A stretch of 54,910 bases of DNA from the NCBI GenBank assembly GCA_016287095.1, contig JAEEVK010000009.1, positions 1 through 54,910 of the forward strand, read 5' to 3'. The translations under genes were made by a program, and so were the position numbers. Below the pieces are notes generated by a model, which did not search any database, was not told where the DNA came from, and saw only the letters and a program-made list of their open reading frames with translations. This DNA comes from Lachnospiraceae bacterium. GTDB lineage: Bacteria; Bacillota; Clostridia; Lachnospirales; Lachnospiraceae. Positions 6,239-15,385 of the stretch are shown in pieces (position 1 is the first letter of the stretch; every line of letters starts with the position of its first letter).

Positions 6239-8824
6239 ATGAAAAGAAACTGGAAAAATCTGGTTATTATACTTACTATAACATTCGTGCTTATGGCTCT
6301 GATGGTAGTTTTTACTTCCAGAGTGATCTATAAATTGTCGAATTCGTATATAACGGAGCTTGGAAATGATAAGACTGCGGCCATTACTGCAGACCTTGAA
6401 AACTACCTGGAGACGGCTAAGAGTGCTATATATGTTGTAGCAGACAGCGTTGACCACATGGTCGCAAAGGGTGCTACAAATGAGGAAATCGTTGAATATA
6501 TTACGAGGGAGTCTGAAAATACGACTTCTTATTTTGATTCCACTTATACCGGGATATACGGTGTTATAGGCGGCGAATACGTGGACGGCGTAGGCTGGGT
6601 GCCGCCTGAGGGATACGATCCGACCGCGAGGGACTGGTATAAGACTCTTTATAGAGGTAACGGAGAGGTCACCATTGTTTCTCCTTATGTTGATGCCCAG
6701 ACAGGTTCGGTTATCATTTCGGTAGGTAAGAGTCTGAGTGATAAGAATAATGCACTGGCTCTCGACCTGACACTTAACAGTGTACAGGAGATAGCTGAAA
6801 ACATAAACATCAATGGTTACGGCTACGGATATATCCAGAACTATGACGGTATGGTCATAGCTCATAAGCATGTAGAAGAGATCGGCAAAAATTATGCAGA
6901 AGATGAAAACGAAAAAGCACTTTTTGATAAGGTCATTGAAACCGGTAAGGGTAATTTCGACACGGTAATAGATGGTAAAGAGTGTATAGTGTTTGTAGAT
7001 GAAGTTATGGATCAGTGGCATCTGGTCATCATAACTTCTAAAAGCGATCTGTTCAGTTCACAGAATCAGACTATTTTCTTATGCATACTGGTTAGTACTA
7101 TCGTATTTGCGTTGATCTCTACATTCTATATAGTCGGTTACATGAATGAAAGAAAAGCAAACCTTCGTATGGAAGAGATGAAGGTCAATGAACAGCGCAA
7201 GGATTATGAAGCTAAGGTACTTAAGCTGGAGAAAAGTGCCGCAGATGAGGCAAATAAGGCTAAGAGTAATTTCCTCGCAGATATGTCCCATGAGATCAGG
7301 ACTCCCATCAATGCCGTGCTTGGCATGAACGAGATGATCCTCAGAAAGTCTAAGGATGAGGAAATTCTTGATTATTCTGCGAATATCAAGTCCGCCGGAA
7401 ACACTTTGCTTTCCATTATTAATTCCATCCTTGATTTCTCTAAGATTGAAGACGGAAAGATGGAGCTTATCCCTGTCGAGTTTGATGTAAACGATCTGAC
7501 TCACAGCCTGGTTAATTCCATAAGTGAGCGTGCAAAGGCTAAAAATCTTGAATTCAAGGTTGAAGTTGATGAAAAAATGCCTTCAAAGCTATATGGCGAT
7601 GATGTAAGGATCAGTCAGGTTATCATGAACCTGCTGACCAATGCCGTAAAGTATACGGAGCAGGGTGCGGTTACTTTAAGTATCAGGAAGAAGGAAATCC
7701 GTGGTGAGAACCTGATATTCCAGGTATCTGTAAAGGATACGGGTATAGGTATCCGCAAGGAGGATATCGATAAGCTGTCACATTCCTTTGAGAGACTTGA
7801 GGAAAAGAGAAATCGTCATATCGAGGGTACGGGACTGGGTATTTCCATAGTTACCAGACTCCTTGGGATGATGAACAGTAAGCTGAGAGTCGAGAGTGAA
7901 TACGGCAAAGGCTCGGTATTCTCTTTTGAACTGATGCTGAAGATAGCTGATTCTACACCTGTAGGGAAATATCAGGACAGACGTACTGCAGGAGCCAGAG
8001 CTGCAGATGAAGCAAATAAACTGATGGCGTTTAATGCAAAGGTTCTGATTACTGATGATAACGAGATGAACCTGAAGGTGGCATCTAACTTTATGAAGCT
8101 CTTCGGCATCAATGCAGAGACCTGTACCTCAGGCGAAGAGACCATCGAGCTGATGAGAAAGAATAAGTATGATATCTTATTCCTTGATCACATGATGCCT
8201 AAGATGGACGGTATCGAGACTCTGGAGATTTTAAAGAGAGAGAATCTGGTACCTGTGGAGACTGTGGTTATAGCTCTTACCGCAAATGCTGTAGTTGGAG
8301 CTAAGGAGCAGTACCTGAGCGTTGGATTTAACGATTATCTTTCAAAGCCCATAGAGTTAAAGGATTTGGAGAAGATGCTCCGTAAATACCTGCCACAGGA
8401 TATGTGGAAGATTGAAGGAAATAAGGAAATTGGTGAAATCTATAACAATGAAATCAACACAGATGACAAAATGAGTTCCTTTGTTAAGTTGGGCCTTAAT
8501 ACTGAAGAAGGCATGGCATATTGCGGTGGAGAGGAAGACTTTTATATCGAAATAATCGGTGATTACTCAAAAGCCTGCGAAGCCAACATTGCAAAACTGG
8601 AGAATTTTAAATCCCAGGGTGATTTTGAAAATTATAAGGTTCTTATCCATTCTGTAAAGAGTGCCTCTAAGACCATAGGATCGAAGGAGCTCTTTAATGA
8701 GGCATTTGAACTCGAAAAAGCATCCGGCAGAGGCGATAAAGAGTTTGTAGAGAAAAACCATGATGCTTTTATGAAGAAATACAAGAAGCTGGCAGATGAA
8801 TTAACCAAGGTTATACAGCCTTAA
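6239..8824 (+). CDS. Hybrid sensor histidine kinase (dCACHE-HisKA-HATPase-REC-Hpt)
   Basis: Membrane receptor with a full internal phosphorelay, about 861 residues. TM1 at about 8-28; an extracytoplasmic dCACHE sensor to about 275 with the typical YDPTARDWY and SPYVDAQTG segments; TM2 at about 278-300; coiled coil 302-345; HisKA with phospho-His in DMSHEIRTPI (about 351); HATPase_c with N-box NLLTNAVKY, DTGIGI and GTGLGISI; receiver with ITDDNEMN, phospho-Asp in FLDHMMPKMDG (about 650) and LSKP Lys; C-terminal Hpt with His in LIHSVKSASKTIG (about 804). The ATG at 6239 has AGG eight bases upstream and is preferred to a GTG at 6230. No separate response regulator is adjacent, so output goes elsewhere. 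The ligand is probably a small molecule. Confidence 0.9.
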   Translation: MKRNWKNLVIILTITFVLMALMVVFTSRVIYKLSNSYITELGNDKTAAITADLENYLETAKSAIYVVADSVDHMVAKGATNEEIVEYITRESENTTSYFDSTYTGIYGVIGGEYVDGVGWVPPEGYDPTARDWYKTLYRGNGEVTIVSPYVDAQTGSVIISVGKSLSDKNNALALDLTLNSVQEIAENININGYGYGYIQNYDGMVIAHKHVEEIGKNYAEDENEKALFDKVIETGKGNFDTVIDGKECIVFVDEVMDQWHLVIITSKSDLFSSQNQTIFLCILVSTIVFALISTFYIVGYMNERKANLRMEEMKVNEQRKDYEAKVLKLEKSAADEANKAKSNFLADMSHEIRTPINAVLGMNEMILRKSKDEEILDYSANIKSAGNTLLSIINSILDFSKIEDGKMELIPVEFDVNDLTHSLVNSISERAKAKNLEFKVEVDEKMPSKLYGDDVRISQVIMNLLTNAVKYTEQGAVTLSIRKKEIRGENLIFQVSVKDTGIGIRKEDIDKLSHSFERLEEKRNRHIEGTGLGISIVTRLLGMMNSKLRVESEYGKGSVFSFELMLKIADSTPVGKYQDRRTAGARAADEANKLMAFNAKVLITDDNEMNLKVASNFMKLFGINAETCTSGEETIELMRKNKYDILFLDHMMPKMDGIETLEILKRENLVPVETVVIALTANAVVGAKEQYLSVGFNDYLSKPIELKDLEKMLRKYLPQDMWKIEGNKEIGEIYNNEINTDDKMSSFVKLGLNTEEGMAYCGGEEDFYIEIIGDYSKACEANIAKLENFKSQGDFENYKVLIHSVKSASKTIGSKELFNEAFELEKASGRGDKEFVEKNHDAFMKKYKKLADELTKVIQP

Positions 8825-8869
8825 GAAAGATCTTAAAAACTGGAGAAATAGAAAGTTAGGTGCATAGAT

Positions 8870-9799
8870 ATGCAAGGTATGGAGCTGTCAAAAAAATATT
8901 TTGAGGAGTTTGGCCGCTCCATGTTGGAAGAGAATTTCAAGGATATTCTGCCATATTTAGCAGTTGGACTTACCGGCAGTGGTTCAGAGTGCTTCGGATA
9001 TGATGACGAAAAGTCGCAGGATCATGACTTTGAACCCGGATTTTGCATCTTTATCCCGGATGAAAGTGCAATTGATACGAAGGATGAGTTCAGACTTCAG
9101 CGGGAATATGATAAGCTCCCATCAGAGTTTATGGGTTTTGCTAAGCCGAAGATGAAACCTGTAGGTGGCAATCGTAAGGGAGTAATCCGTATTGGTGATT
9201 TCTTTAAACAGAGATGCGGAAATCCTAAGGGTGAACTAAGTGTATACGAGTGGCTGTCAGTGCCTGAATATGCACTGGCTGAGGCTGTAAACGGCGAGAT
9301 TTTCTTTGATAATTTAGGACTATTGACTTTGATAAGGGGGAATCTTAAGCAGTATCCTGATGATATCAGACTTAAGAAACTGGCAGAGTATCTGCTTACG
9401 ATGGCTCAGGCAGGTCAGTATAACTACAACAGGTGTGTGGAAAGAGGAGAGAATGCAGCCGCACAGATGTCATTATATAAGTTTGTAGAGGCAGGGCTGC
9501 ATGTGATTTTCCTGCTTAACAGACAGTATATGCCATATTATAAATGGTCATTCAGAGCCCTAAGGGATCTGCCGAGGCTGGGAAATCTTTATGATTCACT
9601 TGAATACTTGATATCCTCAGATAACGACGGAAAGAGAGCTTTCACAAAGTCAAATATGATAGAGGATATAGCGGCTCTCATCATTAAAGAGATGAAGTCA
9701 GAGAATCTGACTGACGCAACTTGTAATGACTTAGAGAAACATGCTTACTCAGTAAACGACCATATCAAGGATGGTACATTACGAAACATGAGTATATGA
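8870..9799 (+). CDS. DUF4037 nucleotidyltransferase-like protein
   Basis: 309 residues. The N-terminal GLTGSGSECFGYDDEKSQDHDFEPGF is the signature of DUF4037 proteins and resembles a minimal nucleotidyltransferase site (GS motif followed by an Asp-x-Asp, here DHD). The C-terminal half is helical, like the substrate-binding helical part of such enzymes. AGGTG lies eight bases before the first ATG; a second ATG at 8879 is possible. It follows the sensor kinase by 45 bases and overlaps the TPR gene by four bases, so the two products are probably translated together. No substrate is known; aminoglycoside-like, tRNA-like and protein targets are all possible. Confidence 0.75.
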   Translation: MQGMELSKKYFEEFGRSMLEENFKDILPYLAVGLTGSGSECFGYDDEKSQDHDFEPGFCIFIPDESAIDTKDEFRLQREYDKLPSEFMGFAKPKMKPVGGNRKGVIRIGDFFKQRCGNPKGELSVYEWLSVPEYALAEAVNGEIFFDNLGLLTLIRGNLKQYPDDIRLKKLAEYLLTMAQAGQYNYNRCVERGENAAAQMSLYKFVEAGLHVIFLLNRQYMPYYKWSFRALRDLPRLGNLYDSLEYLISSDNDGKRAFTKSNMIEDIAALIIKEMKSENLTDATCNDLEKHAYSVNDHIKDGTLRNMSI

Positions 9800-10599
9800 A
9801 GGAGATTATCTTGGAGATAAAGCGAATATTAGATAAATTTGACAGCCTCATGGAAGAGAAAAACTTCGATGAGGCTGAACGTCTTTTAGAATACTGGATA
9901 GCGGAATGTGAACAGGCTGGGGATAAACGAAATAGGTTTACTCTGCTTAATGAACTTGTTGGTTTCTATCGTATGAGAGGCGAAAGACCTCAGGGCATGA
10001 AGACCTGCCAGAGACTGCTTGATACAGTGGAAGATATGGGTTTGGCAGACAAAGTAAGCGGGGCAACCGCTTATATTAATATAGCAACCGCTTATAAAAG
10101 CTTTGACCTGGCTGAAAGGGCATTGCCACTTTACGAAAAAGCACAGGTTATATATGAAAAAGAATTAGAGCAGAGTGATCCCAGACTGCCTGCCCTATAT
10201 AATAATATGGCTCTGACTCTTATGGAATATGGAAAACATGCGAGTGTTAGTTTATCAGATGGCAATAAAGAGAATGTATTTGAGAATCGCAACTATTTAG
10301 CTAATGCAGGAGAATACTTTGAAAAAGCTTTAGAGTTCTTAAGGGTCATTCCTTCAAGTGAAAACGAACAGGCTATCACTTACCTAAATATGGCTGATCT
10401 GGCAGTGATTGAGCTTGGGAATGAGGAATCGGAGAGCGTCGTAGAGGACTATATTAAAAACTCATATGATTTACTTGAAAAAAGCTATAATGACGGAAAT
10501 CAAGACTTTAAGATGACAGCTGAGAAATGCATACCGGTTATAAGACACTACGGATATTTTGTTTATGCCAATACTTTGCAAGAGCATCTGAGTAACTAA
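9796..10599 (+). CDS. Tetratricopeptide-repeat protein paired with DUF4037
   Basis: 267 residues, soluble, almost wholly helical. TPR-like helix pairs run through most of the protein (for example MEEKNFDEAERLLEYWIAECE near 18-38, ATAYINIATAYKSFDLAERALPLYEKA near 85-112, PALYNNMALTLMEYGKHA, YFEKALEFLR). TPR arrays bind other proteins. The ATG overlaps the DUF4037 stop (ATGA), indicating translational coupling and probably a physical partnership. No catalytic motif is seen. The C-terminus ends in a normal helical repeat. Its role is likely to be regulation or recruitment of the DUF4037 enzyme, but this is inference from context. Confidence 0.75.
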   Translation: MKEIILEIKRILDKFDSLMEEKNFDEAERLLEYWIAECEQAGDKRNRFTLLNELVGFYRMRGERPQGMKTCQRLLDTVEDMGLADKVSGATAYINIATAYKSFDLAERALPLYEKAQVIYEKELEQSDPRLPALYNNMALTLMEYGKHASVSLSDGNKENVFENRNYLANAGEYFEKALEFLRVIPSSENEQAITYLNMADLAVIELGNEESESVVEDYIKNSYDLLEKSYNDGNQDFKMTAEKCIPVIRHYGYFVYANTLQEHLSN

Positions 10600-10718
10600 C
10601 AGCTATTAGTAATAATGAGGATAAACATACAATAAATACATACATAATATACAATAAATATATTTAGGTGACTATATTATCCCTTACTTGTACTATCTTG
10701 TAAAAATCGGAAAACCCT

Positions 10719-10747
10719 TTGAAATAAACTTTGGACTATGATAAAAT
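10719..10747 (+). promoter_or_regulatory. Promoter upstream of the MATE gene
   Basis: TTGAAA (10719-10724), 17-base spacer, TAAAAT (10742-10747). The leader of about 125 bases holds AGATTCTGCGTCTTCG (10775-10790) and GCAGAATGACAGG (10855-10867), which pair through ATTCTGC/GCAGAAT and resemble the dispersed palindromic repeat seen elsewhere in the window. Confidence 0.55.
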
Positions 10748-10875
10748 CCTAGATGTAACGAGTTTTGAAGTTTTAGATTCTGCGTCTTCGTCTTATTGTA
10801 ACCAATATTTTGCAATGATAGATATATCAATGTTAATATCGGGGCGATGGGATGGCAGAATGACAGGGATAAAAG

Positions 10876-12255
10876 ATGTTAAGTAAGATATTTGCAGGAT
10901 ACAATAAAGATAACTTTAAAACGGCTATAGGAATGGCCTGGCCGGCTATCGTAGAGTCGTTTTTTGTTGCGTTTGCAGGCTTGGTTGATTCATTTATGGT
11001 GAGCAGGCTTGGTTCGTATGCTGTAGCAGCGGTAGGTCTTACTACTCAGCCAAAGTTTGTCGGACTGGCTATGTTTTTTGCAGTAAATGTTTCAATATCG
11101 GCTCTGGTTGCAAGACGTTATGGTGAAAAACAGAGGAAGGATGCCAACACCATATTTCTTACAGCTATGAAGTTTGTTATAATCGCAGCCATAGTTATAA
11201 GTGTGATATTAGTCCTTGCAGCTGATCCTATCATAACTCTTTGCGGATCGAGTGCTGAGGATGCTGAAGAAGTAGCAACACATGAGGCAGCAGTAACATA
11301 CTTTAGGATCATCATGGGCGGTATGATATTTAACTGTGTACAGATGGCTGTAAACTCAGCCCAGCGCGGAGCAGGAAATACCAAGATCACCATGAGGACA
11401 AATGTTACGTCAAATGCAGTCAACATTGTACTCAACTACCTATTGATAGAAGGCCACCTCGGATTCCCGGCATGGGGTATCAAGGGAGCTGCGCTGGCTA
11501 CAGTGCTCGGTACAGTGGTTTCATCTATAATGAGTGTCATCTCCATCAGTAAAAAGGACACCTTCATCAGTATACCATATATTATTTCTGAAAAGATAAA
11601 GTCTTCCTGGGCAGAGTTTAAAAATCTGGTAAGGATCGGATATGGTATATTCTTTGAGCAGATACTGATGCGTATAGGCTTTATGGCTACCGCAGTCATG
11701 GCTGCTAAAAAAGGTATGGATGCCATGGCAGCTCATCAGGTCGGTATGAATCTGATGGGACTGACCTTCAGCTTTGGTGACGGACTCCAGGCTGCTGCAG
11801 TGGCATTGATAGGCAGGTCACTGGGAGAGGGCAAGCCGGAGCTGGCTAAAAACTATGGAAAAACATGCAAGGCTCTCGGTATGATGATAGCCTCAGTTCT
11901 TATGATTACATATTTCTTTGGGGCACATTTCCTGATGTCGATGTTCTTTGAAGAGGAGCATATCGTAGAGATCGGTGTTTCCATCATGAGAGTTATCCTG
12001 TTTGTTGTACTGTTCCAGATAATACAGGTTATATATATGGGCTGCCTGAGAGGAGCTGGAGATACTCTTTACACTGCATTTGCAGCTACCATGTCTGTTA
12101 CAGTTATCAGAACTCTGGTATCGTGGCTTGGAGGTTTTGCATTTGACTTCGGTATAGTGGGTATCTGGTTCGGAGTTCTGGCTGACCAGGTTTCAAGATT
12201 CTGCTTTGCAAGCATAAGATATAGGATGGGCAAATGGGTAAAAATCAAGATCTAA
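10876..12255 (+). CDS. MATE family efflux transporter
   Basis: 459 residues with about 12 transmembrane segments in two MatE halves, the usual length for the family. The N-terminal WPAIVESFFVAFAGLVDSFMVSRLG and the mid-protein AHQVGMNLMGLTFSFGDGLQAAAVALIGRSLG are typical of the NorM/DinF-like group in Clostridia. It exports organic cations or other toxic compounds in exchange for Na+ or H+; the substrate cannot be predicted. RBS AGGG precedes the ATG. It is monocistronic, with an upstream promoter and a terminator shared with the opposing operon. Confidence 0.9.
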   Translation: MLSKIFAGYNKDNFKTAIGMAWPAIVESFFVAFAGLVDSFMVSRLGSYAVAAVGLTTQPKFVGLAMFFAVNVSISALVARRYGEKQRKDANTIFLTAMKFVIIAAIVISVILVLAADPIITLCGSSAEDAEEVATHEAAVTYFRIIMGGMIFNCVQMAVNSAQRGAGNTKITMRTNVTSNAVNIVLNYLLIEGHLGFPAWGIKGAALATVLGTVVSSIMSVISISKKDTFISIPYIISEKIKSSWAEFKNLVRIGYGIFFEQILMRIGFMATAVMAAKKGMDAMAAHQVGMNLMGLTFSFGDGLQAAAVALIGRSLGEGKPELAKNYGKTCKALGMMIASVLMITYFFGAHFLMSMFFEEEHIVEIGVSIMRVILFVVLFQIIQVIYMGCLRGAGDTLYTAFAATMSVTVIRTLVSWLGGFAFDFGIVGIWFGVLADQVSRFCFASIRYRMGKWVKIKI

Positions 12256-12271
12256 GTACAAAGAAAAATGC

Positions 12272-12300
12272 AACCGGGGCTTTTGACCCCGGTTTTCTTA
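12272..12300. terminator. Bidirectional terminator
   Basis: Stem AACCGGGG (12272-12279) / CCCCGGTT (12287-12294) with T-rich sequence on both sides, between the converging MATE and endonuclease/phosphatase genes. Confidence 0.9.
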
Positions 12301-12318
12301 TGTTTATTCGTTTGTTTA

Positions 12319-13395
12319 TTATTCTTCTACAAACTTAACTCTCATATATACAGGATTATGGTCAGTATATCTGAAGTTACCGTTTACTGCTGCTATAAAG
12401 TCCAACTCAAGATTGGGAGAAAGGATAAATCCGTCTATGGCATACAGCTGGTTTTCTGTAAGACTGGTAAAAGGAGCGTTTAAAACTCTGCAGGTAGGTA
12501 CTGCTGTATCATATGCAAACTTAAATCCTTCAGGCAGCATATCGTTTGAAAGCTTGCCTGCTCGCCATATATCACCCTCGATATAAGGGAATGCGTTTGC
12601 CATACCCGGGAAGCTCATATTGAAATCGCCGCCGGCCAGTACATAGTTACCTTTGTCGTACTCGCTCTTTATAAAGTTCATTACGACTTCTGTCTGTTCC
12701 TGGGTGGTTTTCTTGTCATCATAAGCTTCAAGATGGAAATTTACAAGTACCAGCTCTTTATCGGAATCCTTTATGGGAACTCTTGAAACCAGCATACAGC
12801 GCTTTAACATAAACATTCTCTTAGGCCATGAGATGTTTACCGGTAAACTGATCCTTTCTGCACTGCTTATCTTATGCTTTGAAAGTGTCATGATACCGCT
12901 GTCAACCTTACCTATCATATGCATCACAGGGGAGGGAACCCAATTGCATACGAAGTTCTGAGCATAAACTCTTGTACTGTAGCTTGATTTAAACTCTGTA
13001 GTTTCGTCTATGTGATAGCTTCTTGATGAATCCTTATCTACTTCCTGAAGGAAATAGAAGTCAGGGTCAAACAGATCCAATGTACCATTGATACCGGTTA
13101 TGTTTTCCTGTACCTTTTCCTTAGACTCGGGATTTACTCCTTCACCACCGTCCATAAAGAAGTCAACATCTTCACTGAGTCCGGCATATCCGGTGTTGAG
13201 TGTTACGATATCAAAGTATGTTCCTTCAAATTCTTCATCATTACCTTCAACGGTGAGAGTTGTTCTTTCCTCGGGTTTAAACTCTGTCAGCATAATAAAG
13301 CCAAAGAATAGAACCACGAGAAGTACGATAGCTCCGACTACGATACCACATATTATAAGGATTTTCTTAATACTGATTTTCTTTTTTGCGTACAT
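12319..13395 (-). CDS. Membrane-anchored endonuclease/exonuclease/phosphatase-family protein
   Basis: Metal-dependent phosphodiesterase fold of the DNase I/sphingomyelinase superfamily, about 358 residues. A short basic N-terminus and one TM helix (about 9-31) suggest the catalytic domain is displayed outside the membrane. Conserved site segments: YFLQEVD (metal-binding Glu), VNFHLEAYD, GGDFNMSFPG (Asp and Asn) and YTDHNPV (catalytic Asp-His). Substrate could be nucleic acid, phospholipid or an inositol phosphate; sequence does not decide. The ATG at 13395 is chosen because AAAGG sits about ten bases upstream; a TTG at 13413 would put this RBS inside the gene. It follows the HAD gene by 14 bases as the last gene of the azlC-azlD-HAD run. 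Confidence 0.8.
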   Translation of the reverse strand: MYAKKKISIKKILIICGIVVGAIVLLVVLFFGFIMLTEFKPEERTTLTVEGNDEEFEGTYFDIVTLNTGYAGLSEDVDFFMDGGEGVNPESKEKVQENITGINGTLDLFDPDFYFLQEVDKDSSRSYHIDETTEFKSSYSTRVYAQNFVCNWVPSPVMHMIGKVDSGIMTLSKHKISSAERISLPVNISWPKRMFMLKRCMLVSRVPIKDSDKELVLVNFHLEAYDDKKTTQEQTEVVMNFIKSEYDKGNYVLAGGDFNMSFPGMANAFPYIEGDIWRAGKLSNDMLPEGFKFAYDTAVPTCRVLNAPFTSLTENQLYAIDGFILSPNLELDFIAAVNGNFRYTDHNPVYMRVKFVEE

Positions 13396-13409
13396 TTTGT
13401 AATAACCTT

Positions 13410-14012
13410 TCAACTTAATAATAGTTTTTCCAGTTCTTCAGCAGCCTGATCCGGGTCTTTGTATACGATACCCTTTATCCCAAGCTTTACAGCAGCATCA
13501 ATATTCTTTGGAGTATCATCGATAAAAACACTTTCCTCAGCCTTTAAAGAATACATGGATAGCAGCTTTTTATAGATGTCAGGATTAGGTTTGGTCATTT
13601 GTACCTTGTATGAAAGGATACCTCCGTCCATCATAGGCATAAATGACAAGGAATCCGGACATTGGGTCTCACACTTATATGAAAAGTTTGACAGATAGTA
13701 CAGCTTATAGCCCCTGGACTTAAGGCCATTTAACCAATCCATAGTTTGAGGTTTCAGTTTTACCATACCTTCGACATAATCAAAAGCCTGATGTATTTCT
13801 TCAGCTATCTCAGGATCATTTTCTATAAACAGGTCAATGACTTCCTCATCTTTGAGCACACCCTTGTCAAACTCGTACCAGTCTTCATCATATACAGATG
13901 CCCGGCCGATACGCTCAACCATATCTTCATCAAAACCTTTATTCCTTAAAAAGTCCTGCCAGCAAAAGTACGAAAGGACATTACCGATGTCAAATATTAT
14001 ATTCTTGATCAT
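13410..14012 (-). CDS. HAD-superfamily phosphatase (subfamily IA, YihX-like)
   Basis: Soluble hydrolase of about 200 residues that probably removes phosphate from a small metabolite. Motif I is FDIGNV with the nucleophilic Asp, and motif IV is VFIDDTPKNIDAA with the Mg-binding Asp pair; the helical cap lies between about residues 15 and 90. The Lys of motif III is in the QMTKPNPDIYKKLL segment. The length fits HAD-IA variant 3 (epoxide hydrolase-like phosphatases). The ATG at 14012 has AAGGAG seven bases upstream, so a longer frame beginning at 14033 is rejected. Sits between azlD and the membrane-anchored phosphodiesterase, probably cotranscribed. Natural substrate unknown. Confidence 0.85.
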   Translation of the reverse strand: MIKNIIFDIGNVLSYFCWQDFLRNKGFDEDMVERIGRASVYDEDWYEFDKGVLKDEEVIDLFIENDPEIAEEIHQAFDYVEGMVKLKPQTMDWLNGLKSRGYKLYYLSNFSYKCETQCPDSLSFMPMMDGGILSYKVQMTKPNPDIYKKLLSMYSLKAEESVFIDDTPKNIDAAVKLGIKGIVYKDPDQAAEELEKLLLS

Positions 14013-14039
14013 TTTAAAACTCCTTGTTATCAAAAGATT

Positions 14040-14348
14040 CTAGATAGGTAACGGCAACAGCGACAATACAAACACAGTAGCACTGGCGGCAACTGCAACC
14101 GTTATAAGTCCCTTGCCGATAAGTGCAAGTACTATAGCGACTATTACCCCTGCCACAGAGGCGATGATAGAAGCGGTACTGTGAAATACAGCCGGGAATG
14201 TCATAGCCATCAGACAGGCATATGGTACATAGTAAAGGAATGACATCAGAAATCTGTTTTTGATCTTTCCTCTGATGAGTGTCAGTGGCAGCATACGTAT
14301 CAGATATGTCACGACTGCCATGACAAGTATATATACATATATGTTCAT
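14040..14348 (-). CDS. azlD: AzlD-type branched-chain amino acid exporter subunit
   Basis: 102 residues with about four hydrophobic helices, the usual size for AzlD. MNIYVYILVMAVVTYLIRML and the FLYYVPYACLMAMTFPAVF segment are typical of the family. AzlD is the small subunit of the AzlCD exporter (LIV-E family), which pumps out branched-chain amino acids and gives azaleucine resistance in Bacillus. It lies 28 bases downstream of azlC on the same strand. The RBS is weak, so translation may depend on readthrough from azlC. Confidence 0.85.
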   Translation of the reverse strand: MNIYVYILVMAVVTYLIRMLPLTLIRGKIKNRFLMSFLYYVPYACLMAMTFPAVFHSTASIIASVAGVIVAIVLALIGKGLITVAVAASATVFVLSLLPLPI

Positions 14349-14376
14349 GTTGGAATCTCACTTGTCTTTTTATCGG

Positions 14377-15117
14377 TTATATGTCTTCTTTGTTATTTTC
14401 TTTTTTATCCTTTATAGGAAAAACAATTGCCCCTATCACTGCTGCAAGCACGGTGCAGATGATAATGGTTATACCCTCTGATATCTGATGCAGGAAGGGT
14501 ATATAGTAAAACAGGCAGCTAAACAGTATAGCCAGGCAGGCCACTATCAGTACGGGCCTCGATTTCTTGGCTGCCGGTACTACGATAGCTATAAACATAC
14601 CATAGAGCATCACATTCATGGCTATGCTTACACTGGTAGGCATAAGTCCTGTGGCTATGGCACCCAGGAATGTACCTAATGTCCAACCGACTATCGGCAG
14701 GCTCTGCAGACCAAGCATATATGGCAGCGTCAAGCTTTTCTGATGATTCATGGCTACTGCGAATATCTCATCGGTATTACCGAATGCTATCAGTAGTTTT
14801 TTCCAGAATGTAACGCTTTCATCGAGCTTCTGGGACAGAATTAAGGACATGAGAGAGTATCTTAAGTTTATGATAAGCTGAGTCAGAGCCATTTCAGCCA
14901 ATGTACCGCCAACAGCTATTATGCGGACTCCGGCAAACTCACCGGCACTGGTGAGATTGGTAAGGCTCATCACTGCTCCGTCAACTGACGAAATACCGGC
15001 GGCTACCATGGATATACCAAGACTGAAGCTGACCGCAAAGTATCCGAGAGCTATGGGGATACCGTCTTTCAGGCCGGAGCGGAACTCCTTTTTAGTATCG
15101 TATTTCTTTTCTTTCAT
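14377..15117 (-). CDS. azlC: AzlC-type branched-chain amino acid exporter subunit
   Basis: 246 residues, large subunit of the AzlCD exporter, with about seven or eight transmembrane segments. Typical features are the N-terminal GLKDGIPIALGYFAVSFSLG, the NLTSAGEFAGV segment, the MALTQLIINLRYSLMSLILS segment and FGNTDEIFAVA. The C-terminus ends in a charged tail (KDKKENNKEDI) on the cytoplasmic side. It is the first gene of the minus-strand run azlC-azlD-HAD-phosphodiesterase. The upstream region to the divergent 7TM receptor is 268 bases and has no gene. The RBS is weak (TAGG). No leucine-responsive leader could be recognised. Confidence 0.88.
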   Translation of the reverse strand: MKEKKYDTKKEFRSGLKDGIPIALGYFAVSFSLGISMVAAGISSVDGAVMSLTNLTSAGEFAGVRIIAVGGTLAEMALTQLIINLRYSLMSLILSQKLDESVTFWKKLLIAFGNTDEIFAVAMNHQKSLTLPYMLGLQSLPIVGWTLGTFLGAIATGLMPTSVSIAMNVMLYGMFIAIVVPAAKKSRPVLIVACLAILFSCLFYYIPFLHQISEGITIIICTVLAAVIGAIVFPIKDKKENNKEDI

Positions 15118-15165
15118 AATATTTATTCAACCTACATATTAACCAACCCAAACTGATGCCACGGA

Positions 15166-15183
15166 TTGCTTCGTAGCAAGCAA
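15166..15183. repeat. Small hairpin in the azlC/7TM divergent region
   Basis: TTGCTT-CGTAGC-AAGCAA forms a 6-bp stem. It resembles fragments of short dispersed palindromes but has no T run. The rest of the 268-base spacer is AT-rich with nothing recognised apart from the promoter at 15289. Confidence 0.35.
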
Positions 15184-15288
15184 GCTTGAACGGCTTTTGG
15201 ATTTTGGACCTTTTCATCATATAATAATACAAAACTAAACTAAAAACAAGATAAATTTAGTAACATTAATAGATTTGCTCCAAACCCA

Positions 15289-15317
15289 TTTACTTATGTA
15301 AATATAGATGATATACT
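15289..15317 (+). promoter_or_regulatory. Promoter of the 7TM receptor/HisKA_3 operon
   Basis: TTTACT (15289-15294), 17-base spacer, TATACT (15312-15317), about 70 bases before the start codon. Confidence 0.55.
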
Positions 15318-15385
15318 TTACGCATTAAAGGATAGATATACCGGACTTTTGTTTTTGGTTAATACAGCAATATACGGGAGCAGTT

